Positions 13,845 to 25,395 of a stretch of DNA of 64,000 nucleotides are shown here, piece after piece. Position numbers and translations under genes: made by a program. Under the pieces are notes generated by a model. It was not told the origin of the DNA, made no database searches, and saw only the letters and a list, made by a program, of their open reading frames with translations. Origin of the DNA: Calonectria ilicicola (Eukaryota > Ascomycota > Sordariomycetes > Hypocreales > Nectriaceae); contig CP085826.1 of assembly GCA_020809705.1 (NCBI GenBank), forward strand, positions 372,001 through 436,000, in the 5' to 3' direction. Each line of letters opens with the position of its first letter. Positions within the stretch are counted from its first letter, which is position 1.

Positions 13845-14391
13845 CTAGCCTTCCAAGATTGCAGAAAATCCGATCATAGCCCCCGATAACGGGAAAATGG
13901 ATCGGATCATATGCAACAGACTCCATTTCCTCAACAGGGCGTGTGCCTCAGTAAGATCTGTGACCGCGGACAACTTGGTCTTGGCTTCCAGGCCAAAAAG
14001 AATTGTATTTGTGGGTGCCATAAAAATCCATGTGAATGGCACCATGAGCACAGTTACTGCTCCTGCAATCGCAAAAATAGTCCAAGGGCGTCTTGCGAAA
14101 CGCCTCTTCACACCAACATATGCATATAGAGCCAAAGTGGTAATAGCCATAGCTGGGAATATTTGCCGTCCGTAGTAATACATTTGAGCCCATTGTTGAT
14201 ACAATTGTGGGGGTTCTTTGAAAGTGTCAAGCATAACTGGAACGGCTACCAAAGAGAGGCTCATCATTGCACCTACAAAGACATCAGTCAACAAGAATCA
14301 ATGTAAATAAAATTAAATGCTCACCAGATGTGAAACAACCTGTAATCACAGGAAGAGCCTTGATGCTAGTTTCGAAAGAGGTTTCTGCCAT
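13845..14391 (-). CDS. DUF1772 anthrone-oxygenase-like membrane protein
   Basis: Two exons, 14391-14325 and 14272-13845, with a 52-nt intron (GT...TAG), giving 164 residues. The spliced junction reads TSG|AMMSLS, restoring the SGxMMSLSxxAVPV motif of DUF1772 proteins. About four hydrophobic segments suggest a small integral membrane protein. Family members next to emodin-type PKSs (MdpH2, TpcL, GedH and AgnL2 type) are linked to oxidation of the anthrone to the anthraquinone. The position between exporter and PKS fits that role. Two TCGG-type sites lie 125-150 bp upstream. The fit to a DUF1772 family member is good; the exact oxidation is inferred from neighbours. Confidence 0.85.
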
Positions 14392-15120
14392 GATGGGTAA
14401 TTGTGATCAATATTCTGATTGGTGATTCTAAACTAGTGTGCCCTCATCGGAGTAATGGTGTCTAGTGCTTTATATGAAGGACTTGGCGTGATGTAGTTTT
14501 AGGAATGAATTCCTATCGCGAGCCGGAATCTCGGGGCTCGGGTTAGGGGCTAAGCATGTATGTTAAATCCCGAAACAAGCACAGTGATAACGTATGATAA
14601 TCTGGTATGGGAAAAAATGGCAAGATATCTAAAAATTGACTGTAAACTTGTGGCTATTTTCAAATTGCAAGATATGTAAGAACTTGGGGCAATTAAGAAT
14701 GATTAACAAGATATGTCTCTATATCTCAGTTGGCATGTAATGTGATGGAACTCGAATTTAATAATGCGAACATGATTGCGTTCAAAATTACAAAGAATTA
14801 CCCTGAATCTAATAGTAAGCTGTTCTCGTAAGATATATAGCTAGAATGGGTTTCATAGAATAAGTGCTTATGGTTACTGGTATGGCTTTGATGTTAGTTG
14901 AGGGGAAATCCGTTGACAATAGAATTAAGTGCAATGTTGGTAGAATTCTTAATCTAGCCTAAGGAAATCAATCATTTTAGATTTTATTACTTGTAAAGCT
15001 ACTCTTATTTCGAGCTAGAAGAAATCACATATGGATTAATTTGCTAAATTCAACAAGATTCTTCATGTCATAAAATGAGGCAATGTAACTGGTTTCATTC
15101 AATCTGTCTCAGTCGTTAAT
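14392..15120. other. Intergenic: oxygenase promoter and PKS 3' flank
   Basis: No gene seen. The proximal part is the promoter of the DUF1772 gene and contains the TCG-N5-CGG sites. The distal part (about 14600-15120) is AT-rich and probably holds the PKS 3' untranslated region. Confidence 0.5.
14516..14541 (+). promoter_or_regulatory. Two TCG-N5-CGG sites upstream of the DUF1772 gene
   Basis: TCGCGAGCCGG at 14516-14526 and TCGGGGCTCGG at 14531-14541. The second is identical to a site in the MFS promoter (13410-13420). They lie about 125-150 bp from the start codon. Candidate AflR-type operator, by spacing only. Confidence 0.45.
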
Positions 15121-18100
15121 TTAGCTATGATATTCTTGGAGCCACTGTTTGAGAGCCCCTAAAGTCGGGTACTCTAGAAAATGACTACCATTGACCGTAA
15201 TTCCAAGTTCCCCTCGGAATTTCTCAGCAATAACCAAACTCATGAGACTGTCGACACCAATATCCCCAAATCTGGAGTCATCGCTCAAATCCCCAATGTC
15301 AATACCAGTCTCACTGGCAATCAGAGCAGTGGCCCTGGCAGTAGTGCTGTCGGGATCTTCAGATACCGGAGTTGCTTTTTCAGACCCCTCATCTGTGGCT
15401 GACGTATCACTTTGCGCCAGCTCGCTGGTGTAGCCAGAATCTGTGCTATTATCTGTCTCTGATGGCTTGGACAACTCCGTAGGGAGAGTGACAATTTTAG
15501 GGGCCTTTACTGGCAGAGCATTTTGCGAAATGCTTGCAGCAGCATAGGATTTGGCGACTTTTGAGTCTGGTGCGGAGAAGAATCGGTTGAGCAAAATCCG
15601 AGGGTATCGGCAGAATTGAATCCCGCGAACCATGCCTACGATTCTCGAATTTCTCATAATGTAGACATCGCCGAAGAAGATACTCTCATCCTCGGTCGAT
15701 GGGATCATTTTGACGTATGACCGGTATTCGTTTCCAGCCTCAAGAGGCTCAGCGAATTGCATGGACTGCCAACCTGGAGTGACACAGAAGTTGTTCGCCA
15801 CATCATGAGCGTCAGAAACGTTCATGACAAATCCAGCTAGATGAGCAACGCTATCAATAAAGTAGGGTGGTACTGTCCATACCCCGCTCTTCTCGGTAGT
15901 GAGCTTTATATCCGCAAAAGCTTCAAACTCGTGCATGACGACTGAGTACATACCCCGATACTTGTCGGAGTAAGTGACGAGGTTCGAGGCGAAGAGAGTA
16001 TAAGCCATGTTTCTAGAGAAGCGGTTTGCAACACCTTGTTTAGCCATGGTCTCTAAAGCATCGATGCGACTTTCGATAAGATGTGCCATGGGTGCCCAAG
16101 AGCTCAGGAACTTAGAGGCTTTGTCCACTGTCATCTTAGCGGTAGCGAAATGGTCTTTTTCAGTTGTACCGTCATCATCTACATTGTACCACACAAGATC
16201 TATGCCTTTATTGACATTATTGGTGCTAGCGATGACTCGGATGTACTGTGGTCGTGAAGTGTCAGCCCGAACAACGAGACCTTTGGTGACCTTCAGGCTC
16301 TCGATACTGAAGTCTTTGCTCTTCACGGGAACTTGCAGTTTGTTGGCGAGGTATTCACTGAGTGTATATGCAATGTCGGCATGGATGGACTGGCAAAACG
16401 TTAATACATACACGTCGACAACTGGAATGTTACTTACCGAGGTAACCACGCCGCATCCATTCATGCTATGTCCATGTGCAGCTGACAGAAAATCTGATGC
16501 CATGAGATCTGACTGCATTGTAACTGCACCAGAAGATCCGGAAAATGTCTCTTCTATAATATTTTGGACAAGTGAAGTCTGCAAAGATGATACCGAAACC
16601 AATGAGGGCTTAGAAGCACTTTTAGAGTCATAGAAAGTATTTCCTTTGGTCAAAGCCCAGTCGCCATTATACTGGATCCAATAATTCTTGTTCGTCCAAC
16701 TGTATGTGGGCAGATCAAGTAAGCGAAGCCCGCCCTCAAAAGCACGATGGAATTCATTCCAGGCAATCTCCAGGCCAGATGCGTGGAGAACGCAGAGGCT
16801 TTGGGAGATTGTTGCCCAATTATCCTCACCACGGCGTAGAGAAGGGACGGCGACACAAGTCGTACCCAGGGTTGCCTTGATAAATGATGCACACACTGGA
16901 TGAGGGCCTAGTTCAATCCATAAGGTGTCCTTGTCAACAATAGACAGGGACTGTGCTTTTGATAGAGCTGCTAGGAAGTCACAGGTGCCTCTGGTGGCTT
17001 TTCGCAGATACGTCCCGTCGATAGTTTTATCATCGCAGATGACCTTGGCGAGCAATGGTGAAATAATAGGAATTTTGGGGGAACGGAAAACGACACCGTC
17101 CTTGGCAATACGTTCAAAGTCGTCCAGAACAGGATCCGTTTGGGCCGAATGGAATGCGTAAGCGACATCAAGACAAGTGGAGTTGTATCCCTTCTCTTTG
17201 AGAGCCACATTTACAGCCTCCATCTCTTGTACTGTACCACTGAGCACTGTAGCCTCCGGGGCGTTGATGCAGGCAATCTCGTATGCCATATCCCCAATGA
17301 TATTCTTGATCTTATCCACTGATGCCCGAACCGCCAACATGGAATGAGTTCCAGCACCGCATCTCTCTTGGAGTAGCCGTGCTCGTGTTCCGACTAGGTA
17401 AATGGCATCGCTGGCAGAGAGAACACCAGCGACACAAAGAGCAGCGTATTCTCCCAGACTGTGTCCAATCACAACATCTGGTTTCACTCCCGAAGATTCC
17501 CAGTACTTTGCGAGGGAAATTTCCACACAAGCAAGTCCGACTTGTGTGATAATGGGACCGTGGTCGTGGTCTTTGTCATGACTGCCGTCAATCGATGGAA
17601 TAATTGAGGGAAACCCAAGACGCTGAACGAGGGCATCGAGTTTTAGCATTTGAGAGCGGAAGACGGGCGAGTCATGGAATAATTGCAGATTCGACGACCT
17701 GTGGGATGCACCCTGGCCAGTAAATGTGAAAGCGACAGAGGGAATAAAGTTGCTCGAAATTGGCTTGTGCGAATCCACGGTATCTAGGCTCGAGCTCAAC
17801 TGTTTCTGCAATTGGGAGATATCTGAAACGCAGAATGCAATTCTGTAGTTGTGATGGTGGCGTCGAGCAGTGGTCGTGTAAGCCAGATTTGCAAGCGATG
17901 CTTGAGGATTCTGTTCAAGATAGTGAAGAAGCTTCTCGATATTTCCTCTTAGTGAGCTCTTGCTCTTGGCTGAGATGACAACCGAATGGGTTGATCGAGG
18001 ATCAAGTGTTGCGGTGGCTCGATCTGGCCCTTCTTCAAGGAGCAGCGATGTATTGCCACCAGCTGCACTAAAGCTATTCACCATGGCAATACGCTTCCTT

Positions 18101-20674
18101 TCTGAAGTTCTAGTCCATCGCTTAGCCTCAAAAGGTATGTGCATATTTCTCTTGTCTAGATGTTGCGGCAGCTTCGGATTTATCGTTGTCTTGATACCAA
18201 TGTGTGGTGGTATCATCTCCTTCTGGAACATGAGCAGAACCTTGAGCAAAGCAGTCGCTCCAGCTACAGATTCACCGTGTCCGACATTGGATTTAACTGC
18301 ACCAATAGTCAGTGGCTGCTTTGCTGGTCGTCGCTTTGCAAGAGGCGCAAACACATCGGTGATAGATGTCAGCTCTTGAATGTCGCCGGCTTGGGTGCCA
18401 GTTCCGTGGGCCTCGATGTAACTGACACTGAAAGGGTCAACGCCGGCTCTATCAAGCACTTTTCGATACAAGTAAGATTGAGAGGGTGCGTGAGGGTGTG
18501 TGATGGAAACGGCCTCAGCAGAGTGATTGGTTCCCGCGCCTAGGATTATGCCCAAAATGTTATCGTTGTCCGCCTCAGCATCTTCGAGGCGTTTCATCAC
18601 TATCGACACGACTCCATCACCACGGCAGTATCCATCAGCGTCAACATCCCATGTTTTACAGGCATTGGGAGTCTTTGTGAGGAAATGGCCATGGCTCAGA
18701 CCGGCAAAGGCATCTGAGTTACTGAGGACGTTCATTCCTCCGGCGACAATTGTATCGACTTCGCCATTCCATAGAGCCGTGCACGCCGCCTGTTAAATAT
18801 TTAGTAAGCTATTAATTAGAAATGGCCATGCCACCAACCTGGATCGTTGCCAAACTCGAGGAACAAGCCGTGTCGCAACTGTAACTGGGTCCTGAAAACT
18901 TGAAGAAGTAATTGATTCGACCTGGCCCAAAAGCACGACAGCCTCCGGGAATGAAGTAAGTGCTAATTTCTTGGGCTGTGTTGACTTCTCTGTAGTCGTC
19001 GCTGGCCTGTCCGTACCACGTTCCGACCCGTGTCATGTTGGATGCAGCTGTCCGATTAGGCACAAACCCGGCTCGCTCAAGAGCTTCATAAGCCGTGACA
19101 AGAGCAAGCCGCTGCATTGGATCGGTTTGTTCTGCCTCGCGGGGAGACATGTTGAAGAAGGGTGCGTCGAACAGGCCTGGCTCATCGATAAAGCAGCCGT
19201 ACGGTGTGTGACTGGCATTCACATTTTTGCGCTCGGGATCATAGTGAGTATTCACATCAAAGCGGTCTTCTGGGATCAAACGATGCACGTCCATTCCCTG
19301 TTCAAGAAGCTCCCAAAACTTTTGCGGATCTGTAGCACCCCCAGGGATTCTACAGGACATGCCAACAATTGCAATCTTGGACTGGTGGGGTGTTCTGGGG
19401 TTGAGTTCAGTTGGCGTCGAATCTGTAAGCCAGCTCACGAGATCGACGATGTTGACTGTAGTTTTCTCCACCGCCTCGGTAATGACAGTCTTGAGTTCGT
19501 TGACAGGCAAAGACGTGCGGAAGACCATAACTTCTACATCTTTTGCGGCATCATGTTTGAATCGCTCGACGATGCTACTGACAACATTGTCCCAGACAAT
19601 CTGGCGGGTCATAATCTCAAGAACAACTTGCTGGAGTAACTGCGCAGCATTTTCGGCGGAAAAAGGAATGCCGCTACCCGTCGCAAGAACAGGTGCTCGT
19701 GGATAGAATCGTTCGTGAAGCGTGACCGAACCAACCACATCAAGACAATCTTGCTCAGTGTAGATGTGGCTTGCATGGCACAGGCCGCCAAATACCGGAA
19801 GCGCAATTGACTTGCGGTCTCGGAAGAAGGCAGATGTGCGAAAGAGCTGTCTGAGTCGTGAGGGAGGGCCGCTTATCGTGACCGACCCACGGTTTTTGGC
19901 ACTGATAAAAATCTTGGCTGCATCTGGAACTTGCTAGAGCTTAGTTAGCTTCTGCCTCTCACCCATCCCTCGTATTTTAGTCATATTCGTACCTGTCTAG
20001 ATTGAATTTCGTCCAACTCTTGCTGGGCAGCCTCTGGTGTGACATCGTGAACTACGTGTGCCCAGGAATCGAAAGTGCCTTCATCACCCAAAGGCTCCAG
20101 ATTTTGGGAGATGTCGACTACATGGACCCCAAGGCGGAATGCAATGCGAATAAGCTGAGCCCCGACTGATGGAAGGTCTGCTAGGGTTGGTGCCAAGGAC
20201 ACTGCAGTGCAGACTAGCATCCCAATTCCAAGTCCTGCTAGCAACGTGTTGCTCAAGTTGGCAAAGTTGACATTTTCAGGACAGGTCTCACAGTGGCTTT
20301 GTTTTGTTAGTTAAGCGTGTCTCAGGATTCGTCAAAATGCGATCTTACCCAATAAAGAGCCCAAGCTGGACTACGCAGAGAAGAATTCCATCGATTGAGC
20401 CGCATAACGTGCCACGGCGAAGTGTCTCATCTGCTGCTAGGCTATGTATTGACTCAAAAGACGGCACAAGTCTTTTTAATTCTGGTGCTAGCGTTTGTAC
20501 CTCATCTCGAACAGCAGTGGTGGCTTCTTCAAGAAATCGGGCGAGGATAGGATGTCTTTTATCCTTGCTATGATTATGTAACCGGCGGAGGGTTGTCTGG
20601 AGATCATCATGGGGGAATTCATTATGGAAATAAATTAGGCGTGGGGTGCCTTCTCTTCCAGAAATCTTTCCCAT
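15121..20674 (-). CDS. Non-reducing polyketide synthase SAT-KS-AT-PT-ACP (emodin/atrochrysone type)
   Basis: Five exons: 20674-20349, 20296-19993, 19933-18839, 18789-16438 and 16389-15121, giving 1781 residues. The last intron (16390-16437, 48 nt) is in frame and would be missed without the PT motif it interrupts. Domains: SAT about 1-380; KS about 396-820 with Cys567 in DTACSSS and His703/His746; malonyl-AT with Ser1019 in GHSLGEY; PT with His1349 in GHSMNG; one ACP with Ser1740 in GVDSLMS. There is no C-terminal thioesterase, so release must come from the beta-lactamase-fold protein next door. The SAT nucleophile position reads G130-L-G-I-G134 instead of GxCxG, so the domain probably does not load a special starter. 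This architecture and length match the atrochrysone carboxylic acid synthases (MdpG, GedC, AgnPKS1). Product length is inferred from family and neighbours. Confidence 0.95.
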
Positions 20675-21156
20675 TTTAAAATTGTAGACAAGGCTCGTAA
20701 TGATTTGAATTCAATTGTAGCCAAGAGTAGATGTTATTTGCTTCTTGAGATGCATAAAATGCGTCTTGGATAGATATTTCATCTTATTTCAAATATATTC
20801 TATCGATGTGGTTTATTCGATACCTGATGAGCATAAAAGCCCCACACGCACAAAATATGCCGCCTATCTCCTCCGTGTCCGATGAGGCAGTTCGGTTCCC
20901 CGTTTCGTCAACGCGCTTATCTGCGACTCGCTCCGAAATAAGCTCCAGGCTCCGAGAGCCGAAACTTGTCCGGGGACCCCGAGGACCGGAATATCTCATC
21001 CAAGCCCGATCGGACACATTTCGAATGTATATGTGGAATTGGAGCGGCATTGCACGAAATTGATACAGAGAACCCGAATGTCTGACCTCTCTTGTGGCGG
21101 CGCATCTTTGGGTCTTGCATTATCGAACCCTATCCATCCCTGCAACCCTTGTCAAC
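20675..21156. promoter_or_regulatory. Divergent promoter between PKS and its thioesterase
   Basis: A 482-bp spacer between divergent start codons, as in related clusters where both genes are co-expressed. It contains CCGAGAGCCGA at 20952-20962 (minus strand TCGG-CTC-TCGG, fitting the cluster motif) and, nearby, the 11-base palindrome CGGGGACCCCG at 20971-20981. Both are candidate zinc-cluster protein sites. Confidence 0.55.
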
Positions 21157-22159
21157 ATGGGTGAAGGAGGCTACAAGCAAATCAACAAGGCATTCAATGT
21201 TTGTGTTTTCCGCGATTATCTTGAGACGCAGCAAGCACAGCTACCAGAATTGGCCGATGTTCAACAGCTGAGTCCGAGAGTTATTCGCATACTAGGGCAA
21301 AACCCTGGGCAGGTACGTCAGCATTTAGCTATACATGGCATCTAGATGCAACTAACGATTGGGCGCATTATAGTTTACACTCCAGGGAACCAACACTTAC
21401 ATAGTTGGTACTGGCACAAGAAGGCTCATAATAGATACGGCTCAAGGATTTAGGGAATGGGCAGACCTCGTCGAGGGTACTCTGAACGAGTCTGCAATTA
21501 GCCTAACACATGTCTTGCTTACTCACTGGCATGGTGACCACACCGGTGGAGTACCTGACCTGATTCGCATGTACCCGGATCTTGGCGACTATGTGTTCAA
21601 GAACTCCCCCACAGAGACACAGAGACCAATTACAGACGGGGAGGTATTCCGAGTTGAGGGTGCGACAATACGAGCTGTCCATGGGGCAGGTCACTCGCAC
21701 GACCACATGTGTTTTGTGCTCGAAGAAGAGAATGCCATGTTCACAGGTGACAATATTCTCGGCCATGGCACAAGCGCCGTGGAGAACCTCGGCCTCTACA
21801 TGCACACTCTCAAGAAGATGAAGGCTCAAGGCTGCAAAGTAGGGTACCCTGCCCACGGTGATGTCATACCTGATTTGGGGATAAAAATCGCCGTTGAGCT
21901 TGCTTCCAAAACGCGTCGCGAGGAGAAGTGTTTGAAGTTCTTAAACAAGCTGAAATATGAACAAGGGGGAGCAAGAAAAGTGGCGGGTGCGACCGTGAAA
22001 GAGCTCGTTGTTGCGATGCACGGCAATAGTTTGGATGAAGAGATGAGGGAGAAGGCGTTGGAACCTTTTGTTGGAGAAGTTTTACGGAAGCTTGCAGAGG
22101 ATGGCAAGATTGCATTTCATGTCAGAGGTGGAACAAGGCGATGGTTCTTGATAGATTGA
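21157..22159 (+). CDS. Metallo-beta-lactamase-fold ACP thioesterase
   Basis: Two exons, 21157-21312 and 21374-22159, with a 61-nt intron, giving 313 residues. The ATG at 21157 starts an MGEGGYKQINKA segment typical of this family; longer upstream frames lack support. The metal-binding motif THWHGDHTGG (H-x-H-x-D-H) is intact, as is the later GAGHSHDH segment. Family members (MdpF, GedB, AgnL7, ACTE) hydrolyse the thioester on the NR-PKS ACP to release the aromatic acid, compensating for the missing TE domain. It is divergent to the PKS with a shared promoter, strongly suggesting a functional pair. Confidence 0.93.
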
Positions 22160-22469
22160 GAGAGGGAGCTTATAGAACTTATACCAATCATACTACTGTC
22201 TCTCGATACGCATCTTACTTTCTCTTCTTCATTTCGTGTTCGTTTTCTCTCTTTCTTCTTTTTGTCAATTTTTTTCTTCTCTCCATCCCTCTCTTGGCTT
22301 TTCTTCTTTCCTTTTCGAGCTAAGTCTCTTCACACAGAGGAAACGGCTTCAATAGGAAATATCTTAATCTTATCTTGCTGACTGGCATTTAATTCATCTT
22401 CTGTCACGAACGGAAATTTATAAATCGAGAGAATAATCTTATTCTATTCGCAATGATTATCAAGCCTAT
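22160..22469. other. Convergent 3' flanks, pyrimidine-rich
   Basis: About 310 bp between the ends of the thioesterase and the ketoreductase. A T/C-rich run at about 22200-22320 has no coding features I can support. Confidence 0.45.
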
Positions 22470-23391
22470 CTAAGCAGCACCGCCATCTACCTCGATGACC
22501 TTGCCATTGACCCATTCCGCTTCGTCCGACGCCAGGAAACACACGACCTTCGCGATATCAATGGGGTATCCACAACGCGTGAGTGGCGACACGCTGGCGA
22601 TAATCTAAGTTTATTCTCAGCCAGATTCAATACGGTCCTGAATGATATTTTGTTACTTACATTCATTATCTCCTCCTTAGACATTTTATCCGCATTCGGA
22701 AGATAGTCTTTGGCTGTCTCATGGAGCATGTCAGTGACAGTTCCGCCAGGCGCAACAGCATTCACTGTAATCTTCTTTTTGCCGCAATCCTTGGCAAGAA
22801 CACGGACAAAAGAGTTGATCGCAGCCTTGGATGCCGAGTACAGCGAATGTCTCGGAACAGTGAAGGACATGGCCGTGTTGGAGCTCATCATGATGATGCG
22901 TCCACCCTCACTAAGATGCTTATATGCCTGTTGTGCAACGAAAAATTGTCCACGCGTGTTGAGACTGAAAACTCGGTCAAATTCTTCCTATCAAACAGTC
23001 AGTTCCAATGCCTACGAGGCACGTCTACTAAACTTGCCTCGGTAACTTCTTCGAGATGACCGAAAGAAACCACACCGGCGTTTGAACAGACAATGTCTAG
23101 TTTTCCAAAATGCTTGATAGCATCTTCAAACAGCCGGGCTGTCTCAGGTACTTTTCTTACATCGGCCTGAATTGCCACAGCATCGGTTCCAAGGTCTTTG
23201 ATTTCTTCCACCAGCTTGTTTGCCGACTCAACCGAATTGGCATAGTTAACAACAACTTTGGCACCGCAGCGCGCGAGCTGAAGGGCCATTGCGGCTCCAA
23301 TACCGCGGCCTGCGCCGGTAACTAGTGCAACCTTGCCATCTAGGCTGTAGAGCGAAGTGGGGGGTGCAATGGAAACTGTAGTGCCGTTCAT
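22470..23391 (-). CDS. SDR ketoreductase (versicolorin/trihydroxynaphthalene reductase type)
   Basis: Three exons, 23391-23038, 22987-22661 and 22604-22470, giving 271 residues. The Rossmann motif TGAGRGIG lies near residue 25, NAG follows DIVCS, and the active site YSASK is intact. The C-terminus ([12 protein letters not shown]) is typical of the family. Intron 1 (22988-23037) appears to use a rare GC-AG splice pair: the donor is GCAAGT, and only this restores the conserved VTEEEFDRVF segment. Close relatives in anthraquinone clusters (MdpC type) reduce hydroxyanthraquinones such as emodin using NADPH, together with a scytalone-dehydratase-like partner, which is the next gene here. A minus-strand TCGG-type site lies about 170 bp upstream of its start. 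Confidence 0.9.
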
Positions 23392-23951
23392 TTTCAGTAA
23401 TGTAAAGAAGTTATCTCTTGTTAGAAACTGGTTAGATCACAATGTTCAACAGAGGTTATCTCATATATGTGCTGTGAAATCGCGCCAAACTAATGTTGAA
23501 GCCAAGGGGATCGGATTATTCGGCTAGTTCATGGTCGCGGGCCTATGGTACGTCGGCCGAAGACCGAGACAACGGATCGAGGGCCATTCAAACCCCACAT
23601 TTTAATCCCCGAACCCATGAATCCGCGCCGAGAGGTCATGGAGGTGACGATGGTCCACAGTGAATATTTTCCTATTGTGATTTCGTATTCAATACGTGGA
23701 AATTATTCATATCGAATATGAGTTCCGGGTCGGGGACCATGCGAGACATTCGTTGTGGTCGCAACATCTGCCACAGGCTTGCATCTTCGCAGAGCACTTG
23801 GGTTTTTTGTTAGCCTTATCCAAAATACTACTTTTCTAAAGGTTATGAGAAATAAGGTTTTATTCATAATATTTAGGTAGATCAACAGTATCTTTGAGCG
23901 AATCGAGGCTTTACTTTGCTTTCATTCTGCTCTAGCTATAGACTCTATCCT
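23392..23951. other. Ketoreductase promoter and dehydratase 3' flank
   Basis: A 560-bp stretch without a gene. It contains the site CCGAAGACCGA at 23557-23567 (minus strand TCGG-TCT-TCGG), the 8-bp palindrome TCGGCCGA at 23553-23560, and further G/C-rich boxes at about 23604-23616 and 23725-23738. Confidence 0.45.
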
Positions 23952-24539
23952 TTACTGGAAAATCTTGTCGTAATCAAACTCTCCCCACCGGATGTTAGGC
24001 TCAATGCCTGCAAATTTCCAAACGTTATCCACCTTGCGATAAATCATCGTTGCGCTTCCATGGGCGTGTCCTTTAAGCATCACTTGAGTAAGGCCTTCGT
24101 CCTCATACTTTTGATGAGCAACACGCATCTGATGGTAGCCCGTAATGCTGGTCTCACTAGTCTTGACCCACTTCTTGGCCCCTCCAACGAAATGCTGCGT
24201 GCGGATGCGAGCGTTTCCTAAAAAGTGCGGGTTTGATACCATTTGGATAAATTCCTCTGCTGGCATCGCGTCCCACATCTTACCAAATATGGATGTATAA
24301 TCGATCTAGTACCATGAGTGTCATGTCTGCGACTCTTCACCTCGAAATAATACGTACACGAAGAGTGGGGGCGATGCATTTCGCCAGACGATCCCAATCC
24401 TTAGAATCATAGCTTTCAGCCCACTCAAAAAGGGCTTCCTGACATCCCAAAACATCTTTTTGCCTCGCAAAATTAGCTGCAGTAACAAAGAGGACTAACG
24501 TAAAGAGAGACCTTCAAAAGATGGCTGTAGAACTGCCAT
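23952..24539 (-). CDS. Scytalone-dehydratase-like protein (MdpB type)
   Basis: Three exons, 24539-24512, 24455-24358 and 24305-23952, giving 159 residues. The first exon is only 28 nt (MAVLQPSFE), and its splice restores the family motif [20 protein letters not shown]. Residues matching the scytalone dehydratase active site are present: Tyr-Asp in ESYD, Tyr in IDYTSIF, His in TQHFVGG and His in GHAHGS. The fold is a compact NTF2-like alpha+beta barrel. In related clusters this protein works with the ketoreductase to dehydrate a reduced hydroxyanthraquinone, removing one oxygen. The first intron has a weak GTCTCT donor, so the N-terminal ten residues are less certain. Confidence 0.88.
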
Positions 24540-24892
24540 AGCTGTAGTGTAAAGCGAGCTTTGCTGGATAATCAAGATGCTTGACCGTTGTTTATGCACG
24601 AAAAAAAGCGAGACAAGCAATCTAAACCAATACAATTCTTTCCTGATGAAACTAAATCTAGCCATTTACAGATATTGTATCTTGGTGAAGGTCAGAGTGT
24701 CTTGCCCATCGGTGCTCACAACAAGCTCATAAAACCCGAGAAATTGTGGAGTCGGGCTTCGGGGCTCATTGCAGTACTACATTGGGCCACCTGCTCATGC
24801 TTTATTGCCCTGTTTCAGCCTGCGAGTCTTCCTGGCTGGATCACTATTCCATCCTATCGAGTAATCGTGCGTTCAGCGAGAAATTAGCCAAT
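24540..24892. promoter_or_regulatory. Divergent promoter of dehydratase-like and SnoaL-like genes
   Basis: A 353-bp spacer between divergent genes. TCGGGCTTCGG at 24752-24762 is identical to one unit of the MFS promoter array (13403-13413) and lies about 130 bp from the SnoaL-like start. Confidence 0.5.
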
Positions 24893-25395
24893 ATGCCGGC
24901 ACCAGCAAACATCCAGTCCGCCACACTAGACAAATTTGTCGATGCATGGAAGCGCTGGAACGCAGATGATATGCTCGCGATATTTTCCGATGACTTTGTT
25001 CAAGCGACACTCCCCTTCGGAATGGGTGTGCCTGAAAAGAAGAGAGTCGAAGTAGAGCAAGTCTTCCCTCAATTGGTGGGAGTAGTCAGCGATTACAAGG
25101 TTTGTTCCATGCGCTCATCCACTAAAAAATCGTCTTGAGCTGACCTAGTGCAATACAGTTGACCGTTCATGACACATTGCATGACGCTGGGAAGAACAAA
25201 GCAGTAGTTTATGCCGCTTCAACTGGGAATACACCTTTTGGTCCTTGGGAAATGGAATATGCAGCTTTTTTGACATTTAATGAAGCCGGAGATAAAATTG
25301 CCAGGCTTGAGGAGATGCTTGATACCTCTTTCTTGAAGAAATTTGGCCCTCAATTTGGGCAATATTTGCACGAGCAAAAGCAAAATGTTATTTAG
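24893..25395 (+). CDS. SnoaL-like (NTF2 fold) protein
   Basis: Two exons, 24893-25099 and 25159-25395, with a 59-nt intron, giving 147 residues. The start MPAPANIQSATLDKFVDAWK and the phrase WNADDMLAIFSDDF are typical of SnoaL-like/ketosteroid-isomerase-type small proteins. The splice joins DYK|LTVHDTLHD in frame. Such proteins act as cyclases or isomerases on polyketide rings. In tetrahydroxanthone clusters a SnoaL-like protein (NsrQ type) helps set the ring after anthraquinone cleavage; I recall this from the literature and have not verified it by alignment. Its exact role here is unknown. It is divergent from the dehydratase-like gene and shares its promoter. Confidence 0.82.

Noticed and set aside
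16007..16633. Plus-strand 208-codon frame inside the PKS
   Set aside because: Antisense to PKS exons with conserved PT motifs; no family resemblance.
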